DNA of 64,000 bases from Mariniphaga sediminis (GTDB lineage Bacteria; Bacteroidota; Bacteroidia; Bacteroidales; Prolixibacteraceae), in the NCBI RefSeq assembly GCF_003573545.1, contig NZ_QWET01000007.1, positions 1 to 64,000 of the forward strand, given 5' to 3'. Shown here piece by piece: positions 26,057-35,205 of the stretch. Each line of letters begins with the position of its first letter. Position 1 is the first letter of the stretch. Made by a program: the position numbers and the translations under genes. The notes below the pieces were generated by a model. The model was not told the DNA's origin and ran no database searches. It worked only from the letters and a program-made list of their open reading frames with translations.

Positions 26057-26485
26057 ATGAAAAGAAATTCCCGTTTTTACCGAATAGTTCGATGGCTGGG
26101 TAATACTGAATTATTTTTTCGTCCATCCCGGCAAATTCCCGGCAGGTGGGAATTGTGCGAATATTACTCCGAACCGGCCGGAGAACTTTTTCATGTGAAA
26201 GAAGACCAGATGAAAAGGGAAAATCAATTTTGGAAGTTGGATTTTGGAACCGGTGGTAATTTTTCCCAGCAAACGAATTTACCTGTGCCGTTTTTAAAAG
26301 GAATGGAATACTGCAAATGGAGCACATCAAAAGGTTTTGTCTTTTTGCATTATTCGGAAACCAGTCACCAGGCAGAAGCATACCGTTTTGCCGTGGAGAA
26401 AGGGATACTGAAGTTACTTAAGAAAGATAAATCGGGGCGTATAGAAATATTTGGTTTTTTTCGAAGGCCTGAGAAAAATAATTGA
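26057..26485 (+). CDS. Hypothetical protein, possibly lipocalin-like
   Basis: The 142-aa protein has no signal peptide or membrane helix and many aromatic residues. The stretch PGRWELCEYYSEPAGELF, followed by strands such as FWKLDFGTGGNFS, CKWSTSKGFVFLHY and GRIEIFGFFRRP, suggests a small beta-barrel of the lipocalin or FABP-like kind, in which a GxW motif near the start is usual. That is a weak structural guess. It stands alone on the plus strand between tRNA-Cys and the terminator of the convergent carbohydrate operon. Confidence 0.55.
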   Translation: MKRNSRFYRIVRWLGNTELFFRPSRQIPGRWELCEYYSEPAGELFHVKEDQMKRENQFWKLDFGTGGNFSQQTNLPVPFLKGMEYCKWSTSKGFVFLHYSETSHQAEAYRFAVEKGILKLLKKDKSGRIEIFGFFRRPEKNN

Positions 26486-26541
26486 AGTAAGTAGTGCGAG
26501 TAACCTTTTTTAGGGGTGCCCTAAATATCCTGGATAAAATC

Positions 26542-26584
26542 AAAAGAAATCCGGACAATTTCATTTATCATCCAGATTTCTTTT
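26542..26584 (-). terminator. Terminator of the carbohydrate operon
   Basis: AAAAGAAATCCGGA (26542-26555) pairs with TCCAGATTTCTTTT (26571-26584) with one mismatch. It lies 22 bp past the stop of the last operon gene (26606), and a T-rich stretch follows on the minus strand. Confidence 0.75.
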
Positions 26585-26605
26585 TACGTAAGTTTTTTTT
26601 CGGAA

Positions 26606-28027
26606 CTAGCCCATTTCCCAACCTTGTCTTACGGGTTCCTGTATAATTTGGTCTGCCTCGGGTAACCCAATCGCTTTCATATTTTCCTTATCCCAAAGGA
26701 TTCTCTCTCCGCCCAACCGTAACGACAATACCCCCAAAAGGGTTATTTCGGTGAGTTTGGATGCATATTCAAAGTTCGACAACGGCATCTCCCCACCTTT
26801 TATGGCATCAAACCACTCGCGATGGTGCCCTTTGGAACGGGGTAGAGACTCTGGTGGAGGGGTAAAAGATTCACGCAAACTTTCCGGGAATATCTCCGGG
26901 GCGCCACTGGCTCCTCCATTGGTAAGGATAAGCCCCTTATTGCCAATAAACATGGCACCCCTGGACTTTAGTTTAACATCCCGCGGCAAAGCGGCCGGAT
27001 GCTCCGGCAGCAGACCGCCTGAGAACCAGGTCAGTTTTATCGGGGAACGTTTATCATTCCCCCCAAAATAGTAATGCCCTATTTCACCGTAAGGGGTCAT
27101 TTCACTGCTCCCCCTGTTCCCGGCAGGAAATACCTGCACACTCTCGGGCGAATCCAAACCGAATGCCCAGGTTGCTGCATCCATGTCATGGCACCCGAAA
27201 TCCCCCAGCGCCCCATTCCCAAAATCCCAGAAATCACGCCAGGTAAAGGGGGTATATGCGCTATGGTAAGGACGGAAACTTGTGGGGCCAAGCCATACAT
27301 CCCAGTTAAACCCCCGGGGAACTTTCATCTTTTCGGTTGGATAACCTGAAATCCCTTTCCAGTACCTTGTGGCCCCTACCCATGAATAAGCGTCGTGGAC
27401 TGTCCCGATAACACCGGAACGAAGGTATTCAACCGTTTGCCGGATGGTATCCAGGGCATGCAACTGGTTGCCCATCTGGGTAGCCAGCCCCGTCTCCCGG
27501 GCAACTTCACGCACTTTCCGGGCTTCCCAGATATTATGCGTCAGTGGTTTTTGGCAGTACACATGTTTGCCTGCCCGCATCGAAAGAATAGAAATATACG
27601 CATGGGTATTGTCCGGGGAGCAGCAGATGACAGCATCAATGGCCGGATCTTTTTCAAGCATTACCCGGAAATCCTCATATTCTGTTATTTTGTAGTTGGG
27701 CGTTTTCTGGGCATAATGACTTTCTATGAGTTTTTTCCTTGGCCTCCGGCCGCTTTCCTGCTGGTTGTTTTTTTTGTTATCCCAGTATTCGGCAGGGTCT
27801 GCAATGCTAATTATCTGTACATCGTCATATTTAAAGACCTCATTCAGGTGATGCATGGATATACCGCCTGCCCCAACAAGGGCAATATTAATCTTATCGC
27901 TGGGCGGAACAAACCCTTTGCCGCCTAAGGTACACCGCGGTAGAATCATAATACCGGCACCAGCAACTGCGGCTGCTTTGATAAAGTTCCTTCGGGTGGT
28001 TGTGGCCTGATTATCTTTATTGTCCAT
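26606..28027 (-). CDS. Gfo/Idh/MocA-family oxidoreductase, Tat-exported
   Basis: The 473-aa protein has a twin-arginine signal (TTRRNFIKAAAVAGAG) followed by ILPRC, then a Rossmann fold (INIALVGAGGISMHHLNEV) and the Gfo/Idh/MocA C-terminal domain. The usual E-K-P catalytic motif reads CQKPLTHN here. WDFGNGALGDFGCHDMDAA is the active-site region. Family members oxidise or hydrolyse glycosides through NAD-bound redox steps in the periplasm. It is probably the last gene of the operon that begins at 40284, 70 nt after its upstream neighbour, and is followed by a terminator. Confidence 0.88.
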   Translation of the reverse strand: MDNKDNQATTTRRNFIKAAAVAGAGIMILPRCTLGGKGFVPPSDKINIALVGAGGISMHHLNEVFKYDDVQIISIADPAEYWDNKKNNQQESGRRPRKKLIESHYAQKTPNYKITEYEDFRVMLEKDPAIDAVICCSPDNTHAYISILSMRAGKHVYCQKPLTHNIWEARKVREVARETGLATQMGNQLHALDTIRQTVEYLRSGVIGTVHDAYSWVGATRYWKGISGYPTEKMKVPRGFNWDVWLGPTSFRPYHSAYTPFTWRDFWDFGNGALGDFGCHDMDAATWAFGLDSPESVQVFPAGNRGSSEMTPYGEIGHYYFGGNDKRSPIKLTWFSGGLLPEHPAALPRDVKLKSRGAMFIGNKGLILTNGGASGAPEIFPESLRESFTPPPESLPRSKGHHREWFDAIKGGEMPLSNFEYASKLTEITLLGVLSLRLGGERILWDKENMKAIGLPEADQIIQEPVRQGWEMG

Positions 28028-28097
28028 TCGTTTTAATTATTTTGGGCCAATCTACAAAAAAAATGTATTGGTATTAAAAAGTTTTTTGAGTATTTCG

Positions 28098-29249
28098 CTA
28101 GTATTGTCCATACTTTTCAACCATTTGGGATAACATCAACAGACGTTCTTTTGATACCATTGGAGCAATTGAACAGGCAGTACTAAGTATAAAACCTTTT
28201 CCTTTAGTTTTTCCAATCTCAATAATTTGACGTACATCATTGCTGGCTTTTTTGTCATCTGCAAAAAGCAATGAGTTAACTGAATCAATATTCCCTTTTA
28301 TGAAAAGATCGTCTCCTATTCGTTTAAATGCATCAGATAAATCAACATTTCCTATTGGAGGGGGATCTAAACATTCCAATCCAGAGGTATTGCTTTGACG
28401 CATTAACTCTAACCGATCGCCAATGGAACCACAAGTGTGAATATAGGCATGCTTCCCTTTTTGGCGAATTGCACTAATTATTTTTTGTTCGTAGGGTAAA
28501 ACAAATTCTTGGTATTGTTCTGATGAAATGAAACCCATCCCGGCAAATGGCGAAGAGATTTTAATGGCATCAATGTTTTTTTTACACATTTTTATTGCAA
28601 TGTCCAATATCCCATTAGTGTACCTATCAAGAATTAATTTACACTTCTCTGGTGCCATTATTAACGAAATCAGACCGTTCTGGTGCCCCAACAAATCAAG
28701 AAAATAATCAAATGGAGATGTGATTTCTCCATGTATAGAATATTCCTCTCCTACCTTTTGATAAACAATATCGAATATTTCAAACAAGTTGCTGGTGTCT
28801 AACTGGAAGTAAAGATTGTTAGACACTGGTATGTAGTCTATTACAGATGGGATGTCATTTTCAACATCTAACTCTTCAATATCAAATTCTTTTTTATCCT
28901 CCAGAAATGTAACAAACGGTAAATCGTCGAATGAATGCACTTCAGTTCTATTTTCAAACACCAACTTTTGCTTCCCTCCATCAAGCACTTCTCTTTCCTT
29001 CAGTTCTTTGTTCCAATATTCAGAATGGCCATGCAGGCTAACCAAAATACCGTCAAATTTAAATCGCCTGCATAGTTCAACCAAGCCATCGGCAAAAACA
29101 TTTTTATTGTACCAGAACTCAACCGGATCAGGTTTTAACTGTTGCAACATACTACCAATACTAAACTGGCACATTAACGGAACCCTGTCGGGCTTTTGCA
29201 AATTCATTGCATTATTAACCCGTTCTTTTGAAGTAAGTTTCATAGTCAA
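28098..29249 (-). CDS. UroD-family protein with methyltransferase zinc ligands
   Basis: The 383-aa protein has a uroporphyrinogen-decarboxylase-like TIM barrel (KERVNNAMNLQKPDRVPL at the start). The heme-pathway arginines are not evident. Instead, H271 and C273 (YIHTCGS) and C359 (STACSIAP) match the His-x-Cys...Cys zinc site of corrinoid:thiol methyltransferases such as MtaA and MtbA. I infer methyl transfer rather than decarboxylation. No corrinoid protein or activase is nearby. It starts 3 nt after the stop of its upstream neighbour; ATG 29243 is an alternative start. It is part of the carbohydrate operon. Confidence 0.8.
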   Translation of the reverse strand: MTMKLTSKERVNNAMNLQKPDRVPLMCQFSIGSMLQQLKPDPVEFWYNKNVFADGLVELCRRFKFDGILVSLHGHSEYWNKELKEREVLDGGKQKLVFENRTEVHSFDDLPFVTFLEDKKEFDIEELDVENDIPSVIDYIPVSNNLYFQLDTSNLFEIFDIVYQKVGEEYSIHGEITSPFDYFLDLLGHQNGLISLIMAPEKCKLILDRYTNGILDIAIKMCKKNIDAIKISSPFAGMGFISSEQYQEFVLPYEQKIISAIRQKGKHAYIHTCGSIGDRLELMRQSNTSGLECLDPPPIGNVDLSDAFKRIGDDLFIKGNIDSVNSLLFADDKKASNDVRQIIEIGKTKGKGFILSTACSIAPMVSKERLLMLSQMVEKYGQY

Positions 29250-29252
29250 CCT

Positions 29253-30179
29253 TTAGTTTTGTGTCATAAACAATTCTTCCAGATAATTTTTAGTTTGTAT
29301 AATATAGTCATAATTTTTCTTTGCAAGTTCATATTCAATTGTTATGGTACCTTTAAAATGAATTTTTTTGAGGTATCTTACAATTTCAGGAAAATTAACC
29401 TCTCCCTCAGGTATTGGGACCTCTTTTCCCAACTCATAAGGATTTGTTGGATATAGCCCGTCTTTTGCATGAAATTCCCTAACATATTTTTGCAGTATTT
29501 TTAATCCATCCAGGGAATTGGACTTCCCATACATCACCAGATTAGCCAGGTCACAGTTTACATATAAATTTCCGGTTCCTATATCTGTTATTGCCCTTAG
29601 TAAAGTAATAGGGGTTTCCTGTCCTGTTTCAAAATAAATATCAATTCCTTTGTGCAACGCATATTCTCCCAGCTCTTTCATTATCTTGACAAACTCAATG
29701 TAAAGGGTATCTTCGGGGTTTTCCGGAATAAACCCGAAGTGGGCGTGAACAGCAGGAATCCCTGCCTCTTTGCAGAAATCAATGCCTTCATGTAGCCGTT
29801 TAATCCGTTCTGGTCTGAATTCCCGGGGAATCAGTCCAATAGTAGATGGGCCTTCTGTGAAATTCCATGCATATTTACCTGGTCCCATACATATCAAAGT
29901 AGTTGGAAATATGTTGTATTTTTTTGCAGAGGAATGTATTCGTTGAGCTAACTCCGGAGTATATTCAGCTACATTTAATTGACAATGAGAGATCCCCAAT
30001 TCTTTTATCTCCTTAAATTCTATTTCAGGATTATTGCCGCCAATAATTACTCCGAAAGTAACATTATTCGTTAGGTTCTCAATAGTTTGATTTTGATGAG
30101 TTGACTTGTACTGTGCTTTTACAAGAAGCGTGAAAGCAAATATTAATGTCAGTGTAGATAATATTCTGTTGGGTTTCAT
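29253..30179 (-). CDS. Secreted sugar-phosphate isomerase/epimerase-like protein
   Basis: The 308-aa protein has a signal peptide (ILSTLTLIFAFTLLVKAQ, cleavage about residue 22) and a xylose-isomerase-like TIM barrel. Metal-ligand segments seen are VHAHFGFIP, IYFETGQETP (Glu), NLYVNCDLANLVMYG (Asp), VREFHAKDGLYP (His) and GTITIEYEL (Glu). The full ligand set suggests an active isomerase, epimerase or dehydratase for a sugar or keto-sugar in the periplasm. It sits between the UroD-like gene and a Gfo/Idh/MocA gene with gaps of 3 and 7 nt, a pairing often seen in sugar catabolic loci. Confidence 0.85.
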   Translation of the reverse strand: MKPNRILSTLTLIFAFTLLVKAQYKSTHQNQTIENLTNNVTFGVIIGGNNPEIEFKEIKELGISHCQLNVAEYTPELAQRIHSSAKKYNIFPTTLICMGPGKYAWNFTEGPSTIGLIPREFRPERIKRLHEGIDFCKEAGIPAVHAHFGFIPENPEDTLYIEFVKIMKELGEYALHKGIDIYFETGQETPITLLRAITDIGTGNLYVNCDLANLVMYGKSNSLDGLKILQKYVREFHAKDGLYPTNPYELGKEVPIPEGEVNFPEIVRYLKKIHFKGTITIEYELAKKNYDYIIQTKNYLEELFMTQN

Positions 30180-30186
30180 GGTTTTG

Positions 30187-31464
30187 CTACTTGTTAAACT
30201 GGTTTAAATTTAGTTGGGGGTCAATTTTTTTTGATGAGAAATAAATTTCATCCCACGTAACCAATTCCTGACGAATGGCAGCTTCTCTTCCGAGTACAGC
30301 ACTTAATGTAGATTCGCTGCCAGACTGAAGTTGGTTGAGATAGCTGCCCGTTTCTATGCTTTCAATAAAGGATTTTCCTTTATTCTTGTCCGCATCATCA
30401 AGCGATGAGAGAGAGCTTCCTGTAGCAATCTGCTCTGGTGTAAGGAGATCTCCTGACTTCACAATACCTGAATCCCATTCATTCTCTCCTTTAATAAAAA
30501 CACCACCGGTGTAATGGGCTTCGGCAATTCCTTTTGTTCCGACAAACCTTGCGCACACATCGCCAAAGCTCTGGCCAACCTGAGTAGATTGAACCGTTAC
30601 ATTTACATCATTCGGATATTTATAAATGACCTGATAGTTTGTCCATGTATTTCCAAATTCGAGGCAGCCTTTTTGCCCTCCCAAACCTATGGCATGAAGC
30701 GGTTTACTTTGCAGTATCCAGTTACAAACATCTATCATGTGTATTCCCTGATCCAGTAATATTCCCCCTGATAATTCATTGAAATGAAAATGGTTGCGAA
30801 TGCGGGCTTCGTCAAATGACATTCCGTCGATTGGCTTTAGCGGAACTTCAGAAGAAAAATAATAAAGTTGTACACTGATTATTTCACCGATGTCACCCCG
30901 CTGTATTCTTTTAGCCATTTCCACATAAGGAGTGGCGTAACGAATCTGAAAGCCCATCACAACACTTAGCTTGTCATTAACGGTTTTACTTACTTTTAAT
31001 ATCCGTTTACACCCGTCAACATCTGTTGCTGCTGGTTTTTCGCAATACACATGCTTCCCGGCATCAATAGCAGCTTCCAGAATTTCAGGATGGGCATATG
31101 CAGGGGTAGAGATAAGTACGGCATCGACATCTTTATTATCTAGTACTTGCTCATATGATTTTGTTCCTGTATAGGTTGCCGATTGCGCAATTTTAAGAAA
31201 TCCTTTCGTTTTGTTTTGTTCATCAAGTATCTTTTTGGATGCTTCAAGTCTATCTCTGAAAAGGTCTCCCATTGCAATAATAGAGGTATTCGTGTACTTT
31301 GACATAGACCTTAAAACAGAGGTGCCTCTGTTTCCACAGCCAATAATACCCAACCTAATTGCTGAATTTGCTTTTGACCCGAAAGCAACAGAAGGAGCCA
31401 GCAATGTAAGTGATGAAATAGTCGCTGTGTTTTTTATAAATTTTCTTCGATTTAACGATTTCAT
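30187..31464 (-). CDS. Gfo/Idh/MocA-family oxidoreductase, Tat-exported
   Basis: The 425-aa protein has a twin-arginine signal (LNRRKFIKNTATISSLTLLAPSVAFG). The Rossmann motif is IRLGIIGCGNRGTSVLRSM, and the catalytic EKP is intact in HVYCEKPAATD. GGILLDQGIHMIDVCNW is the C-terminal active-site region. It probably oxidises a sugar or polyol, or cleaves a glycoside, with bound NAD(H) in the periplasm. With the adjacent TIM-barrel isomerase it forms a likely two-step unit. Its EKP contrasts with the QKP of the paralogue at 26606. Confidence 0.9.
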   Translation of the reverse strand: MKSLNRRKFIKNTATISSLTLLAPSVAFGSKANSAIRLGIIGCGNRGTSVLRSMSKYTNTSIIAMGDLFRDRLEASKKILDEQNKTKGFLKIAQSATYTGTKSYEQVLDNKDVDAVLISTPAYAHPEILEAAIDAGKHVYCEKPAATDVDGCKRILKVSKTVNDKLSVVMGFQIRYATPYVEMAKRIQRGDIGEIISVQLYYFSSEVPLKPIDGMSFDEARIRNHFHFNELSGGILLDQGIHMIDVCNWILQSKPLHAIGLGGQKGCLEFGNTWTNYQVIYKYPNDVNVTVQSTQVGQSFGDVCARFVGTKGIAEAHYTGGVFIKGENEWDSGIVKSGDLLTPEQIATGSSLSSLDDADKNKGKSFIESIETGSYLNQLQSGSESTLSAVLGREAAIRQELVTWDEIYFSSKKIDPQLNLNQFNK

Positions 31465-31482
31465 GGATTATAATTTAGGTAA

Positions 31483-32727
31483 TTAAATATTTCTATGCCC
31501 GTATTTATCAATTAGACTATTTAGTTTATTTCGATAATAACTGAAGTTTTCAAAATTGACATCAGGAGGTATAAAATGGTCACCAAATGGAATATATCCC
31601 CCCGTCTTTAATACCTGTTCTACGGGAATGAGTATTTCATCAATACGTTTTTTCCCTTTTGCAATTTCAGACTTTGGAATACCTCCCAACATCTGAAGTT
31701 TAGGATATTGCTTTCTAACTTTAACTATATCCATTCCACTATGTGTTTCAAAAGGATACATTCCTGTTACTCCTGCTTCCATGAAAGGGTGAATTAAATC
31801 ATTGCAATCACCATCAGTATCTAATAATATAATTTTTACTCCTTTTGATTTAATAAAATCTGATATCCTTTTTATATAGGGACATAGAAATTCCTTTACC
31901 ATATCGACCGAGATCATACTTCCCCTACCATATGATATATCCTCCCAAATATGCCAGTGGTCTATTTCAACCTGAGATATGACCTCTTCAAAAACGGCAA
32001 GCCAAATATTTGTGAAAGTTTCCAGGATATCATGGATCAATTTCGGTTCAATACAGTACCAAATAAATAAATTTTCATAACCGATAAGATGGGCTGGTGT
32101 ACCAAAAAAACCTTGAGGATAACCTCCTATCGCTAAGGGATAATCACGATGTCTATATTCTTCCACCAATGTTTTCCAATTTGCAGGAAAACGTTCTTTT
32201 ATGTTTTTCAGGTTTAATCTTTCTTCTTTTAGCTTTTCCCAACTCTTTTTATCTTTTATAGGCCACTCAAGAGAGGTTGGAATCGTAGCTTCCTCCTTCA
32301 AAAATACTCTACGAACACCGTCAATGTCAATATATTCAAATTTTTTATCATCTTCGGCTAACACTTCAACATCGAACATGGGGGCAAAGTGCAGATTAAC
32401 ATCTACAACTTTTTGTGTATTGTCCATATTAAAATATTCGCGGACATCCTTATCCAAAGGAAAGCCTTGGGTGGGAGAATACAAACCTCCGGCCATTATT
32501 GCTATACCATTAGGTAGTTTATCTACCCCTTGGCATGTCCAGGCAGGAATATACAAAGAAGAAGTGGGCGTTGTAGTTTTTTTGCTTAACACAGGATGAT
32601 TTTTCTTTGGCAATCCTTGTTTGTGCCAATTTTCAATGGTTTCTCCCCAGTAGCCAAATTCCCATTTAAGAGAATGTGCATTAGGATTGAAGTTCATTGT
32701 TTCAATAAACCGTTCTCTTGTATTCAT
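31483..32727 (-). CDS. UroD-family protein lacking zinc ligands
   Basis: The 414-aa protein shares the UroD/MtaA barrel (TRERFIETMNFNPNAHSLKWEF, DTDGDCNDLIHPFMEAGVTGMYPFE). Where the methyltransferase zinc site should be, it has LLDTDGD, and FGDHFIPPDV near the end, so the His-x-Cys...Cys set is missing. It is a paralogue by fold of the protein at 28098 but probably acts differently, for example as a demethylase partner or a different lyase. It is cytoplasmic, with no signal, and lies in the carbohydrate operon 18 nt before the Gfo/Idh/MocA gene and 16 nt after the RhaT-like gene. Confidence 0.78.
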   Translation of the reverse strand: MNTRERFIETMNFNPNAHSLKWEFGYWGETIENWHKQGLPKKNHPVLSKKTTTPTSSLYIPAWTCQGVDKLPNGIAIMAGGLYSPTQGFPLDKDVREYFNMDNTQKVVDVNLHFAPMFDVEVLAEDDKKFEYIDIDGVRRVFLKEEATIPTSLEWPIKDKKSWEKLKEERLNLKNIKERFPANWKTLVEEYRHRDYPLAIGGYPQGFFGTPAHLIGYENLFIWYCIEPKLIHDILETFTNIWLAVFEEVISQVEIDHWHIWEDISYGRGSMISVDMVKEFLCPYIKRISDFIKSKGVKIILLDTDGDCNDLIHPFMEAGVTGMYPFETHSGMDIVKVRKQYPKLQMLGGIPKSEIAKGKKRIDEILIPVEQVLKTGGYIPFGDHFIPPDVNFENFSYYRNKLNSLIDKYGHRNI

Positions 32728-32743
32728 GGTTCTATTTTTTACA

Positions 32744-33790
32744 CTACACTATTCCTTCCAAATAGTTCCCGATACCGATTAAGAATACCGATATGATGAG
32801 CAAAATAATACCCGACCACAGATAAATACGGGTTTTCCGGTTGACCAGTGTCCATTCTTTTAACCAAAGTCCCCAAAGGTTACTGAATATAATGATGGAT
32901 GACATATGAATTGACCAGCTGGCAAAGGAGAAATTCCCCATTTTGGTTTCGCCCATCCCGTAAAAGAAAAACTGTCCGTACCACATTAAACCGCTCAGCA
33001 TTGTCATAAAGTAATTACGCAACAAAATCTTTGAAGGCCCTATGCCGTAGTCTTTATATGATTTGTTTCTTACCATATAAATCAGGCTGTAAACAAAGTT
33101 TGTTGTAAAGCCACCTCCCAACGCCAGGATAAGAATGGGGGTATTGGCATAAACAATTGCGGTTCCTGCCTTTATGGCCTCTGTCGAAATTGGTTTTCCT
33201 GCATTGATGGCAATAGCCATACATCCACTCATAATTCCTCCCAAAATGGCCATGCTGTAGCCTTTAACAATCGAAAACTCTTTCACAGATTCCTTTTTTT
33301 GATCGTCGGTCAACATCCGGTCTTTTATTACCCCTGCATATCCACACAATACAATCCCTGCTACACTTATGAGCAACCCCAACACAACAATCCCTCCGGA
33401 TGTGGTTGTCACAAGCAACCCGACTTTCCCGTCAAGGATGGCTGGCACAATTGTTCCTACAACGGCACTTAATCCCAGCGAAATTGATTGCCCCAAAGAA
33501 AGGCCGATATAACGCAGGCCGAGACCGGCTCCCAATCCGCCAAATCCCCATAAAATACCAAATAAGTAGGTCTGAATTAAACTGGAGGAAGGACTTTGGC
33601 CGAGAACTTCCAAAATGCCGGGAGTTGTTAAACTGGCGCCAATCCAAGGCATAGCAAGCCAGGACACAAACCCCATGGTAATCCAGTAGGTCTGCCACGA
33701 CCATTTTTTTACAAGGTAAGACGGTACATAAAAACTGGCTGAGGAAAAACCGCCAATGGAATGAAATAAAATTCCTAAAAGCTGTTGCAT
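32744..33790 (-). CDS. rhaT: RhaT-like L-rhamnose-proton symporter
   Basis: The 348-aa protein with about ten membrane helices matches RhaT: start MQQLLGILFHSIGGFSSASFY, then VKKWSWQTYWITMGFVSWL and GLGAGLGLRYIGLSLGQSISLGL, and the C-terminal FYGMGETKMGNFSFASWSIHMSS. RhaT imports L-rhamnose with protons and belongs to the DMT superfamily. Members in Bacteroidota may also carry related deoxysugars. In this operon it would carry the monosaccharide released by the lipoprotein enzymes across the inner membrane; rhaM nearby supports that. Confidence 0.9.
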   Translation of the reverse strand: MQQLLGILFHSIGGFSSASFYVPSYLVKKWSWQTYWITMGFVSWLAMPWIGASLTTPGILEVLGQSPSSSLIQTYLFGILWGFGGLGAGLGLRYIGLSLGQSISLGLSAVVGTIVPAILDGKVGLLVTTTSGGIVVLGLLISVAGIVLCGYAGVIKDRMLTDDQKKESVKEFSIVKGYSMAILGGIMSGCMAIAINAGKPISTEAIKAGTAIVYANTPILILALGGGFTTNFVYSLIYMVRNKSYKDYGIGPSKILLRNYFMTMLSGLMWYGQFFFYGMGETKMGNFSFASWSIHMSSIIIFSNLWGLWLKEWTLVNRKTRIYLWSGIILLIISVFLIGIGNYLEGIV

Positions 33791-33816
33791 TGTTATCTGT
33801 TTAGTATACTATTAGA

Positions 33817-34764
33817 CTATGTTCGGAAAAATTTTGTGCTCACTGAGACTTTTAATTCTGTACCGGGCAGAATAATCTCCGGGCAACCCCCAACTGCTTC
33901 AATCTCCATAAAATTATCCGTATCGCTGTATATACTGTAGCGGACTCCTTTTTTATCGGGAGCGACATCCGGCGCTGCATCGCGAATATCAATGTAGGAT
34001 TGGCCCTCCGGCAGGGCGCTGGCTGTTCGCCTGACTGTCAACCCATTTTGCGGATCATGGTATTCAATCCATGGAACATCAGGCCCCAAAGCGATCTGAT
34101 ACTTCTGCGAGCCGTCAGTTTGAACCCGGCACATCTCTTCTTCTCTGAACACATCAGTATTACCTCCCTGCTCATAAAGATCCCAGACTTTTGTTTGCAC
34201 TGTTCCGGGAAATACGACTTCACACCCCGCTCCGGAATCAAACTGACAAAGGGTCCAGGGGGCCAGCAAACATTCCGTATTTAATACGGGTTTTCGCCCC
34301 ATGTAGGTAATACTTTCAACTACATTAACCGTTATTGCACCTGAAACTGGTTCAATATTTATTTCCCGTTTGAAAAGAAGTGGAATTCCCAGCCCCTGGT
34401 TGTTAATGAGTTCTGTTTCTGCAACAATGGCGGCATTATTCTTATCCGATGATTCGACCAGGTACCTGGCCGACGTGACAGAAGGACTGACACGCCAGCT
34501 GCCGGTTGCGTATTGATATCCCAATGTTGTTCCTTCCGGGGCAGGCCAAAGCGTATCTCCGCCAGGGTTAAGGTACCTCTCGCGGGTACTTTGCCCCATT
34601 ATTGCCTCCTCGTTTATGCGGTTTAATACTACCCCGTCGAGGATGGTAAACAGGCGCCCTTCCATATCCAGGGCTGCGATGACCCCGTTTTTTAAATCGC
34701 CTGTAAGATGTGTCCGTTTTCCGGACTTCTCAAAGGCTTTTAATACATCTTCTGATTTTTTCAT
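33817..34764 (-). CDS. Galactose-mutarotase-like fold protein (DUF6786-like)
   Basis: The 315-aa protein has no signal peptide. Its composition and blocks (GGDTLWPAPEGTTLGYQYAT, NTECLLAPWTLCQF, ELKVSVSTKFF) fit a beta-sandwich of the galactose-mutarotase or glycoside-hydrolase accessory fold. I place it tentatively with DUF6786. It lies 12 nt from rhaM and 26 nt from rhaT, so a role in handling the imported sugar is plausible. No catalytic residues can be named. Confidence 0.6.
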   Translation of the reverse strand: MKKSEDVLKAFEKSGKRTHLTGDLKNGVIAALDMEGRLFTILDGVVLNRINEEAIMGQSTRERYLNPGGDTLWPAPEGTTLGYQYATGSWRVSPSVTSARYLVESSDKNNAAIVAETELINNQGLGIPLLFKREINIEPVSGAITVNVVESITYMGRKPVLNTECLLAPWTLCQFDSGAGCEVVFPGTVQTKVWDLYEQGGNTDVFREEEMCRVQTDGSQKYQIALGPDVPWIEYHDPQNGLTVRRTASALPEGQSYIDIRDAAPDVAPDKKGVRYSIYSDTDNFMEIEAVGGCPEIILPGTELKVSVSTKFFRT

Positions 34765-34776
34765 TTTTTACTTTTT

Positions 34777-35097
34777 TCAGTCCAGGTGAAAAACTTCAGA
34801 CAACATTTCTTCCTTCGCTTTCAGGCTTTGGTCGCTTTCACATACCAGCACTTCGGTCATATATCCCCACCATTGTTGCATAACTTCCGACTCTCCAAGC
34901 TTTTCAAACAATGCTTCATCTTCCACCTCAAAATACCCGAACAGGGACTCAGAGTTTTCATGCAGAAAAATGGAATAATTGCAGACCCCATGCTTTTTTA
35001 GTTCCTGTTTAAGTTCGGGCCAAATAGGGTTGTGTCTTTTTTTATATTCTTCTGATAATCCCGGTTTAGATTCAATTAGAAATGCTTTTCTTTTCAT
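34777..35097 (-). CDS. rhaM: L-rhamnose mutarotase
   Basis: The 106-aa protein matches RhaM/YiiL: KRKAFLIESKPGLSEEYKKRHNPIWPEL at the start contains the active-site His (RHNPIWP), then YSIFLHENSESLFGYFEVED and MQQWWGYM with the conserved tryptophans. It interconverts alpha and beta anomers of L-rhamnose and is cytoplasmic. It gives the best evidence that the operon deals with rhamnose or a close analogue. rhaA, rhaB and rhaD are not in the window. About 108 bp without a gene separate it from the deacetylase gene. Confidence 0.93.
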   Translation of the reverse strand: MKRKAFLIESKPGLSEEYKKRHNPIWPELKQELKKHGVCNYSIFLHENSESLFGYFEVEDEALFEKLGESEVMQQWWGYMTEVLVCESDQSLKAKEEMLSEVFHLD

Positions 35098-35205
35098 TGT
35101 TGATTTTCGATGGTTTCATATGGAACTTGCATTTTGCTCATCATCTTTTGTGTTAATAGATTACCATGCTCGTTTCACGTATTTTGTTTGTAAAAAGCAA
35201 CGCTG

